64,000 bases of DNA from Streptomyces coffeae (GTDB taxonomy: Bacteria; Actinomycetota; Actinomycetes; Streptomycetales; Streptomycetaceae): NCBI RefSeq assembly GCF_016741875.1, contig NZ_JAERRF010000005.1, positions 1 through 64,000 of the forward strand, read 5' to 3'. Below the pieces are notes generated by a model. The model ran no database searches. It saw only the letters and a program-made list of their open reading frames with translations, and had not been told where the DNA came from. Positions 27,064-35,067 of the stretch are shown here, one piece after another. Both the position numbers and the translations under genes were made by a program. Position 1 is the stretch's first letter. Every line of letters begins with the position of its first letter.

Positions 27064-27303
27064 TCAGGCAGCGGCCGAAGCTGCCTTGCGCTCCCGGACG
27101 TAGCGATAGACGTCGGCCGGGTCGTAGCGCAGGTGCTTGCCGATGCGGAAGCCCGGCGGCCCGAGGCGCTTCTTGCGCCACTGGTAGACGGTTTCCTTGG
27201 GCACCTCGAAGATCTCGGCTATGTCGCCGGGGGTGAGGTAGCGGTCCGGCAATCCGGCGCGGAGCGTGGCGCGTGGGTCCGGCTGTTCACGTGCGGTGCT
27301 CAT
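27064..27303 (-). CDS. xis: Excisionase-like helix-turn-helix protein, 79 aa
   Basis: A small DNA-binding protein of the winged-helix excisionase/MerR-like group. YLTPGDIAEIFEVPKETVYQWRKKRLGPPGFRIGKHLRYDPADVYRYVRE reads as helix-turn-helix followed by the short wing and closing helix; the LRYDPADV segment is the family hallmark. It lies 90 bp upstream of int on the same strand. By AICE precedent it directs Int toward excision. It may also bind the TGACGCGGG repeats just upstream. Confidence 0.85.
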   Translation of the reverse strand: MSTAREQPDPRATLRAGLPDRYLTPGDIAEIFEVPKETVYQWRKKRLGPPGFRIGKHLRYDPADVYRYVRERKAASAAA

Positions 27304-27373
27304 GAGGTGTCCTCCGTGCGCGGGCGAAGGGTCCTGTTTCGGAGGTCGGCGCCTGTCCGAGGTTCGGATTTCT

Positions 27374-27580
27374 GCGTCATCGCGTCACGCACGTCATTTG
27401 CGGTTCTGACCTGCGGTTATGCGGTGACGCGGGCAGCTCGGGGCGTGTCACAGGGTGGGGCGGGGTTCTGTCACCCGTGACGCGGGTGACGCGGGATGAC
27501 GCAGGTTTGGCTGTCTGCGTCACCGCTGTAGCCGCTGGTCAGGAACCGCTTTCGGGTGGCTGGTGACGTGGGTGACGCGG
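27374..27580. repeat. Iteron-like TGACGCGGG cluster between xis and rep
   Basis: The 9-mer TGACGCGGG occurs at 27425-27433, 27478-27486, 27487-27495 and 27572-27580, with near copies TGACGCAGG (27497-27505) and TGACGTGGG (27563-27571). Inverted relatives occur near 27374-27388 and 27515-27524. Two pairs are exactly 9 bp apart, head to tail. The stretch 27304-27765 has no gene. It could be the replication origin or a control region for xis and rep. Confidence 0.55.
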
Positions 27581-27697
27581 GGTCTCTTCTCTTAGGAAAA
27601 AGAAGAGGGGGTGGTGTCTGTGGTGGGGCGGTGCCCCAGGACGTGAAGAAGGAGCCGCTTCGCGGCGCGTCCTCAGGCGGCGGCAAGCCGCCGGAGG

Positions 27698-27736
27698 AGC
27701 AAGAGGAGCACCACGGGCGGGGGTGCTCCTCTTGCT
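27698..27736 (-). terminator. Strong terminator after the replication genes
   Basis: AGCAAGAGGAGCACC (27698-27712) and GGTGCTCCTCTTGCT (27722-27736) form a perfect 15-bp stem with a 9-nt loop, 30 bp past the stop of the ATPase gene on the minus strand. A second stem (GGCGGC/GCCGCC, around 27677-27693) and CTCTTCT/AGAAGAG (27585-27608) follow. Confidence 0.75.
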
Positions 27737-27765
27737 TGTTCGGGGTGGCTCCGTGGTGGCGCGGG

Positions 27766-29241
27766 TCAGAACGCCGTTTCCTGCTCGTTCTGTGGCGGGA
27801 GCGGGGGTCGGGTCATCTCGATGTAGCGGGCGGAGCGGGTGCGGCCCCAGTCGATGAGGACGCCGCGCGCGGCGAGGGTAGGCTGTAGCCGCTTAAGCCG
27901 GTCGGAGAGGACCTTGCCCGTGGTGGGCCAGCCCTTGGGCAGGGGACGGCACTCCTCGCCGCTGTAGAGGCCGGTGAGGCAGTGCAGCCACTCCGATGAC
28001 GTCATACGGACCTCCGCGCCCGCATCGAGCCCGGCAGCGTGCTTCAGAACCGTCTGGGCAAGGAGGTCTCCTTCGATGACGTCGTCGTTGAGGTCATCAA
28101 GGCTGGCCCGGTACGCGGCCAGGGAGCCGAAGCCGGTAGCCGCATCGAGCTGCGCGCACAGGTGGGCGAAGTCGGCCATCCGCAGGTCGGTGGGGGTGTC
28201 CGCCTGGGCGGCCCGCACTTTGACTGTCAGGTCCAGCAGCGAGCCGAGAACGACCGGCAGGATCTCCGCGTACTCCATCCACAGCTCTGCCTCGGTTCGC
28301 CGCACCCGGGGCCGCACGAGACGGAGCGGCAGGAGGCGTTCGGCGAGGTCGGGGCGGATAACGCCGACGTCGATACCGGTCAGCAGCATGGGGCGCCGGT
28401 AGCGGGAGCGGACGACGTCGCCGTCGGTGAAGAGCGCGCGCTTGATGCTCTCGGCACCCGTCACGATGCAGCACATGAGGTCGGACAGGTCCGGGGGCAG
28501 GTGGGAGAGGTTGTCCAGGGCGGTGACCCATCCGGCGGCGACGGCCGTGATCATGTTCTCCTCGTCCTTTGGCGCCCGGCGCAGGTCGCCACTCATCCCT
28601 TCGATGATCCGCACCAGCATCCGGCCGCCCGTGGACTTGCCCGCCCCTTGGGGGCCGGTGAGGAACGGCGCGGGCACGGGCACGGACGGCTCCAGGCAGC
28701 CGATCAGCCAGGCGATGGCCAGGCATTCGGTCTCGGCACTGGCGAAGTTGCACAGACGGAGGAGGAGGTCGATGCCCTTGCCGTTGGTGTCCTGGGCGGG
28801 CAGGGGGAGTTCGCCGGTGAGCTGGGTGCGCCGCCAGCAGACTTCCTGCGGGTCGGGGGTGAGGATGTCCCAGCCGGTGGGGTGGATGCGGACGGACTTG
28901 CCGTCGTCGCGGCCCAAGTCGAGCCAGGTCGCCCCGTCGAACCCGGGCGCCACGCGGATGTGGGTGGGCTGTACGTCCTCGGTCAGCGCGAGTGCTTCGA
29001 TCAAGTCCAACGCCTCCTTGAGTGCCGTGCCGTTGAACACGCCGACCCCGTCCTTGAACAGGCCCACCATGAGTTCCTGCCGGTGGCTCCCAGTTGTGCC
29101 CTGGGAGCGGATGGGCCGGGCGACGGGGTGGCCGTTCTTCTGCGCGTACACGGTGCCGTCGATGGTGCGGAAGTACCGGAAGTGCGCTTGCGCATAGTCG
29201 GTGATGATTTGACGGGCCGGAGTCTTCTCATCCTCGGACAT
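27766..29241 (-). CDS. AICE replication ATPase/helicase-like protein, 491 aa
   Basis: A P-loop ATPase resembling the helicase half of P4-type primase-helicases. Walker A is FLTGPQGAGKST near residue 195, followed by a Walker B-like VTALDNLSHLP and the sensor region RYRRPMLLTGIDVGVIRPDLAERLLPLRL. The N-terminal 150 residues are not recognised. Its start lies 3 bp after the stop of the prim-pol gene, so the two form one replication unit. In AICEs of the prim-pol class this pair replaces the RepSA initiator. Confidence in the ATPase call is high; helicase activity is inferred. Confidence 0.8.
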   Translation of the reverse strand: MSEDEKTPARQIITDYAQAHFRYFRTIDGTVYAQKNGHPVARPIRSQGTTGSHRQELMVGLFKDGVGVFNGTALKEALDLIEALALTEDVQPTHIRVAPGFDGATWLDLGRDDGKSVRIHPTGWDILTPDPQEVCWRRTQLTGELPLPAQDTNGKGIDLLLRLCNFASAETECLAIAWLIGCLEPSVPVPAPFLTGPQGAGKSTGGRMLVRIIEGMSGDLRRAPKDEENMITAVAAGWVTALDNLSHLPPDLSDLMCCIVTGAESIKRALFTDGDVVRSRYRRPMLLTGIDVGVIRPDLAERLLPLRLVRPRVRRTEAELWMEYAEILPVVLGSLLDLTVKVRAAQADTPTDLRMADFAHLCAQLDAATGFGSLAAYRASLDDLNDDVIEGDLLAQTVLKHAAGLDAGAEVRMTSSEWLHCLTGLYSGEECRPLPKGWPTTGKVLSDRLKRLQPTLAARGVLIDWGRTRSARYIEMTRPPLPPQNEQETAF

Positions 29242-29244
29242 GAC

Positions 29245-30096
29245 TCACATCCCCAGTGCAGTGCGGGCGTTCGTCCACGCGTCGGTGCAGTGCCGGGGGG
29301 ATTCGCCCTTGGCCTGAGCGGCGGTGAACAGCCGCGCGATGTGGGCCTCGGTGAGGCAGCCGCACCGGCCGTGGGTGGACAGCACGGCGAGGAAAGTCCG
29401 GTAGACGGTGGCGTGGACCGCGCTGCGGGCCTCGGTGATGCGCTGCTGGGCCATGGCGATGCCACGGTCCAGGTAGGTGGGCGTGCGGTGAGGACAGACC
29501 CCATCCCCGGCGGCCCAAGAGGGCATGGCGATGGCCTGCGGTGCCCGCCGGACCGTGGGGGGTTCCTTCACGGCCAGCGCGCGCACGATGTCCGGCAAGG
29601 CCGTCATGGTGCCGGTGCCGGGGCCTAGCCAGCGGGCGTAGGACATGGATGACTTGATGTCGACACCGGGCCGGACCGCGTTGTGCGATGGCATGGCGCC
29701 GCGGTAGACCCAGTGCTCACCGCGCGTCGTCTCCACGGTCCGGGTGGCGGGCAGGGTCTCACGGGCCCATGTAACGGCCGCAGCGTCGTCCAGGTCCACC
29801 ACGGTCACCCCGGCGGCGCCGGGGTGGTAGGCGACGCAGACGGCCCGCCGCCATGCGGCCGTCCATGGCGGGGAGCTGAGGACGTGCGGGTCGGTGGTGG
29901 CGGCGGCCCACGCGTGGCAGACGCCGGGGCAGCGGCACGGCCCGGCGGTCTTCATGTTCGGTCGGCCACCGCACGCGTTGTTCGCGCACTGGTGGCAGTT
30001 CCCGAATGGCGCCTTGCCCGCGCGCAGGGGCAGCACGGGGAGTCCGGCGGCGGCCAAGGTGAGTGCCACTCGCCGGATCAGGGTGGGTTGGGTCAT
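29245..30096 (-). CDS. Bifunctional DNA primase/polymerase (prim-pol), 283 aa
   Basis: Archaeo-eukaryotic primase-superfamily protein, expected to prime and extend DNA during element replication. Prim-pol landmarks are the N-terminal ALTLAAAGLPVLPLRAGKAPF, a Cys-rich insert (CHQCANNACGG to CRCPGVCHAW), the catalytic acidic motif VTVVDLDD, and RGEHWVYRG with PGVDIKSS. The C-terminal 100 residues (AIAMPSWAAG onward) may link to the helicase partner encoded next. Start ATG at 30096. Replication as a circle would be needed before TraB-driven transfer. Confidence 0.85.
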   Translation of the reverse strand: MTQPTLIRRVALTLAAAGLPVLPLRAGKAPFGNCHQCANNACGGRPNMKTAGPCRCPGVCHAWAAATTDPHVLSSPPWTAAWRRAVCVAYHPGAAGVTVVDLDDAAAVTWARETLPATRTVETTRGEHWVYRGAMPSHNAVRPGVDIKSSMSYARWLGPGTGTMTALPDIVRALAVKEPPTVRRAPQAIAMPSWAAGDGVCPHRTPTYLDRGIAMAQQRITEARSAVHATVYRTFLAVLSTHGRCGCLTEAHIARLFTAAQAKGESPRHCTDAWTNARTALGM

Positions 30097-30134
30097 GCTG
30101 GATGTCTCCAGTTCTGTGGATTGAGCGGGAGATC

Positions 30135-30170
30135 GGGGCGGCCGTGACTTTGGCGAGAGACGGCCGCCCC
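30135..30170 (-). terminator. Hairpin before the prim-pol gene
   Basis: GGGGCGGCCG (30135-30144) pairs with CGGCCGCCCC (30161-30170), a perfect 10-bp stem. It follows the 30179-30556 gene on the minus strand. The same stem sequence recurs at 33610-33654. Confidence 0.5.
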
Positions 30171-30178
30171 AGCCGTGT

Positions 30179-30556
30179 CTAGGCGCCGGACTGCCGGGGG
30201 GCGGGGTAGACGGCCATGGCGCCCGCGGTGAAGAACCGCTTGAGCGGTGCGCCGGTGAGGATCGCGTGGACCACGTTCGCTACGGCCTGCGGGTCAGCGG
30301 CATCCTCGTAGATCCATCCGGGGTTGTTGCAGCGGCCGTTGGTATAGGAGCCGTAGGCCCACAGGCCATGGAAGTTCGGCTTCACGAGGGACCACTCCTC
30401 GTCTTCGTCCAGGCCAGGTACGTCGAGGGTGATTGCGAAGTCGTGCGCGTCGAGGACGGTGTGTCCGTGGTCTTCGATCGCGCGGGTGAAGGCTTCGATC
30501 CACTTCTCGGGGATCCAGTCCCACTCGATGGGGTCGCCGTAGGGAAGGGTGGTCAT
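30179..30556 (-). CDS. Hypothetical AICE protein, 125 aa
   Basis: I do not recognise a family. The protein is acidic and Trp-rich in its N-terminal half (IEWDWIPEKWIEAFTRAIEDHGH), with a central segment LDEDEEWSLVKPNFHGLWAYGSYTNGR and a conserved-looking GWIYEDAADPQAVANVVHAIL. It looks like a compact soluble alpha/beta domain. Start ATG at 30556 has GAGGAACG upstream. It lies in the leftward operon between prim-pol and the 30592-31065 gene, with hairpins on its downstream side. Confidence 0.7.
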   Translation of the reverse strand: MTTLPYGDPIEWDWIPEKWIEAFTRAIEDHGHTVLDAHDFAITLDVPGLDEDEEWSLVKPNFHGLWAYGSYTNGRCNNPGWIYEDAADPQAVANVVHAILTGAPLKRFFTAGAMAVYPAPRQSGA

Positions 30557-30591
30557 TCGGCGTTCCTCGTTTCGTCGCGGTTGGCTGGTGA

Positions 30592-31065
30592 CTAGGCGTG
30601 GAGAGCAGCGGTGGCGTACTGCTCGCGCACATAAACGCGCGGATCGGCCTCGGCGTCAGCGGTGTCAAGTCCGCTAGCGCGGTCGGTGTCGATGAGGACG
30701 AGTGCGGCGGCATCGGCTGCTTCGGCGTCGCTGCTGTCGCTGGGGCGGTGCAGTGCGATGCGGTCCAGGAGGGCGGCTTTGCGGATCAGGTATTCGCGGT
30801 CCCGCTCGTGGTCGGGGTGGTTGGCGGTGTCGTGGCACCACTTGGCTTCGAGGAAGAGCGGCGGCGCGTGGTGGTAGGCGGTCTCCGGTGACGCAGACGG
30901 CGTCGGCACCGGCGTGGAGCGGTGCTCGGCGAGCGTGTACATGCGAGTGCGCTTGCCGTCGCGGGCGGGATGGACGGTCACGGTGCCGGTGGTGAAGGTG
31001 CGGTCCAGTGCGGCGACGATGTGGTCGGTGTCGGCGGGGTCGCAGATGACTCGGATCTCGAACAT
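30592..31065 (-). CDS. Hypothetical AICE protein, 157 aa
   Basis: Starts at ATG 31065 (MFEIRVICDPADTDHIV), with GAGAGG 7 nt upstream; the frame is open much further but that part is repeat-rich DNA. The first 60 residues look like a small ferredoxin-like alpha/beta domain ending RTRMYTLAEH. The rest is helical and Asp/Ala-rich (DSSDAEAADAAALVLIDTDRAS). Function unknown. It lies immediately left of the candidate clt repeats and traB, a position often filled by small transfer-associated genes in AICEs. Confidence 0.65.
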   Translation of the reverse strand: MFEIRVICDPADTDHIVAALDRTFTTGTVTVHPARDGKRTRMYTLAEHRSTPVPTPSASPETAYHHAPPLFLEAKWCHDTANHPDHERDREYLIRKAALLDRIALHRPSDSSDAEAADAAALVLIDTDRASGLDTADAEADPRVYVREQYATAALHA

Positions 31066-31161
31066 GACAGCCTCTCGGATGGTGACTGTGTGTGCAGGGA
31101 GGGAGGCAGCGAGGGGCCCTGGGACTGCTGATTCCGGGGGTTTCCGGGGTGTCCGGCGCGC

Positions 31162-31286
31162 GCCTCCCCAGCCTCCCCAGCCTCCCCAACTGGGGTGTTG
31201 CCGCAGGTAAATGCTGGGGAGGCGGGTTGGGGAGGCAGTTGGGGAGAACTCCCCAGGATTTCCGTGCCTCCCCAAACCCCTCCCCA
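31162..31286. repeat. GCCTCCCCA repeat cluster, candidate clt (TraB recognition) locus
   Basis: Perfect GCCTCCCCA copies lie at 31162-31170, 31171-31179, 31180-31188 and 31266-31274, with exact inverted copies at 31215-31223 and 31228-31236. Shorter matches occur at 31240-31246, 31249-31255 and 31279-31286. The first three are a strict 9-bp tandem. The cluster ends at the base before the traB stop codon. TraB proteins of Streptomyces plasmids bind clusters of 8-bp repeats (clt), often close to traB, so this is the obvious candidate. Confidence 0.6.
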
Positions 31287-33563
31287 TCACTCTGTGTCGA
31301 ACTCGGTGGCCTCTTCCGCCTCTTCGGCGCGCCGCTCGATGGCCGCGAGCACCCGTGCACGGGAGATCGACGGGTTGCCGTTGTACTTGCGCGGCTCCGC
31401 TCCCAACGGCTTCAGGGCCTGCGTCAGAACCTCGAACGTCCACTCGCCGTACACGACGCTGTTGAGGTTCTTCAGGCCGTGCAGCATGTCCGGGGACCTC
31501 AGCCGGTCCGCCTCACCGAGCACGGTGAGCACGTCGGCAAGGTGGTCCACTTCCTGCTCGGGCTCCTGCGGGCTTCGCGTCTCGACGCCCGCCCGACGCG
31601 CCTTCGCCCGCTCGGCAATCTCTTTCGCCGGGTCGATGTCGATGAAGTGGGTCCGCACGGTGATGGACGGCTGCCCCGGTGCCAGCTTGATCCCGTCACC
31701 GGCCACGACCAGCGTGCCCTTGTCCAGGCCCTGCCGGAGTTTGTGCGGGGCCGCGCCGGCGTCGACCGGTGCGTCTCCAAGCGCCATCTTGGCCTGCGAC
31801 TCGGTGCCGACCACCAGGGATGCCCGGATGTGGTTGCCCGCGCGGGAGCGAGCAGGCAGGTTCTGGTCCGTCGGGTCCTGCGTGCCCTCCCATGTGGTCA
31901 CGCTGACTGCGCGCCCCTGATCGTGAATCTTCTTGATGGCCTGGAAGTACCGGGAGGTCTGCTTCTGCCCCCCGTAGGGCGCGCCGTACTTGACCGCTCC
32001 GCTCTCCGCGACGTGCGTCTCCCTGGCGCCCGAGCCGTAGGCCACCTGCGCCTCGTCGACGATGAGCACGAGGGGGGCGAACCGCGGGTCGGCCAGGATC
32101 CTGTCCTGACTCCAGCCCTTGGCGGAGAGCTCCCGCATGAGCTCCCCCCGACGCTGCATCTCCTCTACTCCCTCCTCAACCATGTGCGTCGCCTCCATGA
32201 CGTGCTCATCGGTCGGGCCCTCGATCAGCACCTCGGCGAGGCCCTTGAACATGCCCCAGTCCCCAACCCCCTTGAGGTCGGCAACCCGGAACTTGACCCG
32301 CGGGTCGAGCGCCAGCCACAGGGCGAGTGCTCGCAGGGACGCGGTCTTGCCCTGGTTCGACAGGCCGGTGACGAGCATGTGCCGTTGGAACAGACTGATC
32401 AGCGCCGTCTCGCCCCGCAGGTCCTGACCCCACGGGGCCCGGCCCGACTTGTAGTCGGCGGTCATGTCCGCATCGAGCACCAGCGGTGACGGCCCGATCG
32501 GCTCGTCCAGCGCACCGCAGTCAGCGATCCACATGCGCACCGTGCGGGGCGTCGGCGGAATCACCATGTGCAGCTCGTGTTCGTGGCGGTTCATGTTCTC
32601 CGCCAGCTTCCGCCGCTTGTTCAGCACCTCTTCGGTGCTCACACCGGACGGCAAGGTGACGTCAACCTCGACACCGCACCCGGCAAGGGTGATCGGCCCG
32701 AGCATGCCCGCGGCGCCGTCGGCCATCTCCTTGATGCCGTTCTTCAACTGAGCAATCCCCAGATCCCTCAGCGCCGTGACCACGATCGACGGGGTGATCG
32801 GCACATCGGTCGCCGTGCCGGACGCCGGACGGGCCCATGCCGGGGCCGTCTCGTGCTTCTGCCCAGCCCGCCACAGGTGCGAGAGGCCAGCGAACAGCGT
32901 GAGCGCAAGCGTCGGGCCCCAGGCGATCCCGACGAACCAGCACACCGCACGAATCGCGTCCATGGCGGCCCGCGTCGGCACCACCACGTCGTACAGCTGG
33001 TGGTCATGGATGGCCATACAGGCGCCGAGCAGCAGCAACGCACCCTCGACACCGGCCACGCCGATGGCGGCGGACTTCACCGCCTGCGGGGTACGGGCGA
33101 TCAGGTCCATCCGGCGCTGGTGACGCTCCCGGCGGAACGAATCGGCCTTGTCCTGCCACTCAGCAGCCGCAACCGTATCCCCGGTCGCCAGGGACAGGGC
33201 ACGCATGCGGTGATGGACGGCAACGGTACGGCCCTCCCACGCCCGCTTCGTCACGACCCCGGCACCTCCCCACACGTAGGCGGTATGCCGGACCGTCGCA
33301 CCAAGAATCTTGCGAGTGCGGTCGTGCATCGCGACGGTCCGCACCCGGCGCACGACACGCCTCATCCGGCGGCTACTCGAGCCGCCGGGCAGTGCGGTGT
33401 CCGCATCGGACTGCCGCGGCTGTTCCGGGACGGTGTCGGCAACTGGGGCGGGACCGGCGGCGATGGTGGGCTTGGCCAGACTCACCCGCGCGGGGGTGGC
33501 TTCTTTGGCTGCGCGGTGGTCGTCGAGGTTGTGCAGGCTTCCCATGGCGGGCGCCTCAGTCAT
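31287..33563 (-). CDS. traB: FtsK/SpoIIIE-family DNA translocase TraB, 758 aa
   Basis: The single protein thought sufficient for conjugative double-stranded DNA transfer in Streptomyces. Residues 1-90 are basic and polar. Two or more hydrophobic helices lie around 165-245 (AGVEGALLLLGACMAI and WFVGIAWGPTLALTLFAGL). The RecA-like motor has Walker A VTGLSNQGKTASL near residue 405 and Walker B PLVLIVDEAQVAY near 500. The last 90 residues (from about 665) fit a winged-helix gamma domain that reads recognition repeats; candidate repeats abut the stop codon. The start ATG is at 33563. A hairpin upstream suggests its own promoter. Confidence 0.92.
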   Translation of the reverse strand: MTEAPAMGSLHNLDDHRAAKEATPARVSLAKPTIAAGPAPVADTVPEQPRQSDADTALPGGSSSRRMRRVVRRVRTVAMHDRTRKILGATVRHTAYVWGGAGVVTKRAWEGRTVAVHHRMRALSLATGDTVAAAEWQDKADSFRRERHQRRMDLIARTPQAVKSAAIGVAGVEGALLLLGACMAIHDHQLYDVVVPTRAAMDAIRAVCWFVGIAWGPTLALTLFAGLSHLWRAGQKHETAPAWARPASGTATDVPITPSIVVTALRDLGIAQLKNGIKEMADGAAGMLGPITLAGCGVEVDVTLPSGVSTEEVLNKRRKLAENMNRHEHELHMVIPPTPRTVRMWIADCGALDEPIGPSPLVLDADMTADYKSGRAPWGQDLRGETALISLFQRHMLVTGLSNQGKTASLRALALWLALDPRVKFRVADLKGVGDWGMFKGLAEVLIEGPTDEHVMEATHMVEEGVEEMQRRGELMRELSAKGWSQDRILADPRFAPLVLIVDEAQVAYGSGARETHVAESGAVKYGAPYGGQKQTSRYFQAIKKIHDQGRAVSVTTWEGTQDPTDQNLPARSRAGNHIRASLVVGTESQAKMALGDAPVDAGAAPHKLRQGLDKGTLVVAGDGIKLAPGQPSITVRTHFIDIDPAKEIAERAKARRAGVETRSPQEPEQEVDHLADVLTVLGEADRLRSPDMLHGLKNLNSVVYGEWTFEVLTQALKPLGAEPRKYNGNPSISRARVLAAIERRAEEAEEATEFDTE

Positions 33564-33609
33564 GATGGAACTCCTCCTGCCTGATGTGGAAATGCGGGCT
33601 GGTAGGGGC

Positions 33610-33654
33610 CCTGGGGCGGCCGGTCTTCCTTGGCCGGGTGACGGCCGCCCCAGG
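33610..33654 (-). terminator. 13-bp hairpin upstream of traB
   Basis: CCTGGGGCGGCCG (33610-33622) and CGGCCGCCCCAGG (33642-33654) pair perfectly. It lies between the 33662 gene and traB, both leftward, so it probably limits read-through into traB. Confidence 0.55.
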
Positions 33655-33661
33655 GGCGTGT

Positions 33662-33850
33662 CTACTTGCCGCGCCGCTCGTGCCGGGCCGCGTCCTTACC
33701 GGTGGCGGCGTTGGTGGTGAAGTAGCGGTTGCTCTTGGCCCCGCAGCTGCACCTCCACTCCCACTCCCCCTCCCAACGCGCGGCGCGGACCTTGGTCCGG
33801 TGCGGCTTGCTGTTGCTGATGACTCGTGCGAGCTGGATCAGCTCATCCAT
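33662..33850 (-). CDS. Small basic CxC protein of the AICE, 62 aa
   Basis: A basic 62-residue protein with a CSC motif (WEWRCSCGAKSNRYF) and a basic tail (KDAARHERRGK). One Cys pair is not enough for a zinc finger unless it dimerises. GGGAGGA lies about 9 nt before the ATG at 33850. Small Cys-containing proteins with this layout are common beside traB in AICEs but their role is unknown. It is preceded and followed by hairpins. Confidence 0.6.
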   Translation of the reverse strand: MDELIQLARVISNSKPHRTKVRAARWEGEWEWRCSCGAKSNRYFTTNAATGKDAARHERRGK

Positions 33851-33911
33851 TGCGATGTCCTCCCAGAAGGGGCGAGTGGCCGAACGGGGTTGTCCGGCCC
33901 CACCGCGCCCG

Positions 33912-33944
33912 CCGGGCCCGCCACCGAATCGGCAGCGGGCCCGG
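33912..33944 (-). terminator. Hairpin between small AICE genes
   Basis: CCGGGCCCGC (33912-33921) pairs with GCGGGCCCGG (33935-33944), a 10-bp perfect stem after the 33959-34291 gene on the minus strand. Confidence 0.5.
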
Positions 33945-33958
33945 TTGGCACAGAAGGG

Positions 33959-34291
33959 TCAGAGACCGGCGCGGCGGATGGCCTGTTCGGTGGCCCGTGC
34001 CCGCTTCTCCGCGCGCTTGCGGGCATCGCGGGCCGCGGACCGGTCCTCACGCGACGCCGCGCGTTCGGCCGCCTTCGCGGCGGCAAGTTCGGCCCGAGCC
34101 TTGTCGTTCTGCCGGTGCAGAGCCGCAGCCTCCAACTGGCCGCGCTCCTCGGCGCGTGCGTCGATGTCGTCGATCCGCCGCTCGAGACGGGGATCCACGG
34201 CGTCGGCGGCGGCCTGCTTGGTGGTACGCACCATCAGCCAGGCACGCTGGCGCTTCTCGCGGGGGGTGTAGGAGCGGTAGACGTCGCTCAT
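33959..34291 (-). CDS. Coiled-coil AICE protein, 110 aa
   Basis: Highly charged and Ala-rich, with long heptad patterns (ERRIDDIDARAEERGQLEAAALHRQNDKARAEL, then AAKAAERAASREDR), predicting a continuous coiled coil from about residue 30 to 105. No catalytic motif is visible. The N-terminus (MSDVYRSYTPREKRQRAWLMV) is basic. It starts 17 bp after the metalloprotease-like gene in the same operon, which suggests they may act together. Function unknown. Confidence 0.65.
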   Translation of the reverse strand: MSDVYRSYTPREKRQRAWLMVRTTKQAAADAVDPRLERRIDDIDARAEERGQLEAAALHRQNDKARAELAAAKAAERAASREDRSAARDARKRAEKRARATEQAIRRAGL

Positions 34292-34308
34292 AGGTGTTTC
34301 CTTCCTGG

Positions 34309-34815
34309 TCAGAGGTTGTGGGCGAGGCGTTCCAGGCGCTTGGCTTCGCGTTCGTCGGTGTCGATCTGCCGGTTCGCGGCGCGGACCTCCGCCGCGGCCA
34401 TCGGCTCCAGGCCGTAGTTGTTGCGCAGGTGGCGCAGGATGGCGGCGCGGCGGCCGGGGCGTGCGTACTGGGCGGCGTGGACCAGCTCATGCACCACGGT
34501 CTTGGTGATCTCGGTGGTGCGGCCCCGGCATTCCTCGGCGTTGATGACCACCAGGACACCGCGGCGGGTGAGGGTGGTGGCTCCGTAGCGGCCCCTCGCA
34601 CGCCACAAGCTGGGGTCGCTGACACCGAACAGGGCCTGGTGTTCGGTCACGATCACCTCGGTGACCCCGGCGGTGTTGGTGACGGCGAGGTCGGCCGGGC
34701 CGATCCGGTCACCGGTGTGTTGCTCGACCAGCGCGGCAGCGGCGTCGGCGATCTCGGTGACGTGGTCGAGGGCGCCCCGGTAGCGACGGGACAGCCCATG
34801 GGACAGGACACGCAT
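34309..34815 (-). CDS. SprT-like zinc metallopeptidase-fold protein of the AICE, 168 aa
   Basis: The HELVHAAQ segment (near residue 110) contains the HExxH zinc motif, preceded by VLVVINAEECRGRTTEITKTVV and followed by a basic helical tail. The layout (short N-terminal helix bundle, beta hairpin, then HExxH) fits small metallopeptidases of the SprT or DUF45-like groups. A third ligand is not obvious; a Glu or His in the tail (YGLEPMAAAEVRAANR) is possible. Such proteins in AICEs are undescribed to my knowledge. Start ATG at 34815, just before a small helical protein gene. Confidence 0.65.
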   Translation of the reverse strand: MRVLSHGLSRRYRGALDHVTEIADAAAALVEQHTGDRIGPADLAVTNTAGVTEVIVTEHQALFGVSDPSLWRARGRYGATTLTRRGVLVVINAEECRGRTTEITKTVVHELVHAAQYARPGRRAAILRHLRNNYGLEPMAAAEVRAANRQIDTDEREAKRLERLAHNL

Positions 34816-34868
34816 GGCGAAGCGTCCTTCCTGGTCAGAGACGGATAGGCGTGCTGGGTGCGGTCAGG

Positions 34869-35051
34869 TCAGGCAGTGGGCTCGGGCTCGTTGAACGCCT
34901 CGGCGATCTTCATCAGGAGCGTTTCGGCCGCCATGAGGTGACCGGCGAGCCGCCCGGAGTCGGTCATGTCGACCGGCCGGATTCCGGCGACGTAGGTGCG
35001 TGCAGCCTCGATGACCACGATCTGTTCGGCAGTGCGGACGATGCCGTCCAT
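34869..35051 (-). CDS. Small helical AICE protein, 60 aa
   Basis: Starts at ATG 35051 (MDGIVRTAEQIVVIEAAR), with AGGAGGG 8-14 nt upstream, an excellent ribosome-binding site. The product is an acidic, mostly helical small protein (GRLAGHLMAAETLLMKIAEAFNE). It lies 16 bp after the membrane protein gene. No family is recognised. Confidence 0.6.
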   Translation of the reverse strand: MDGIVRTAEQIVVIEAARTYVAGIRPVDMTDSGRLAGHLMAAETLLMKIAEAFNEPEPTA

Positions 35052-35067
35052 GGGGCGTCCCTCCTGC

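Noticed and set aside
31162..31286. Repeat cluster as a CRISPR array
   Set aside because: Units are 9 bp, in both orientations and partly tandem without spacers, and no cas genes are present.
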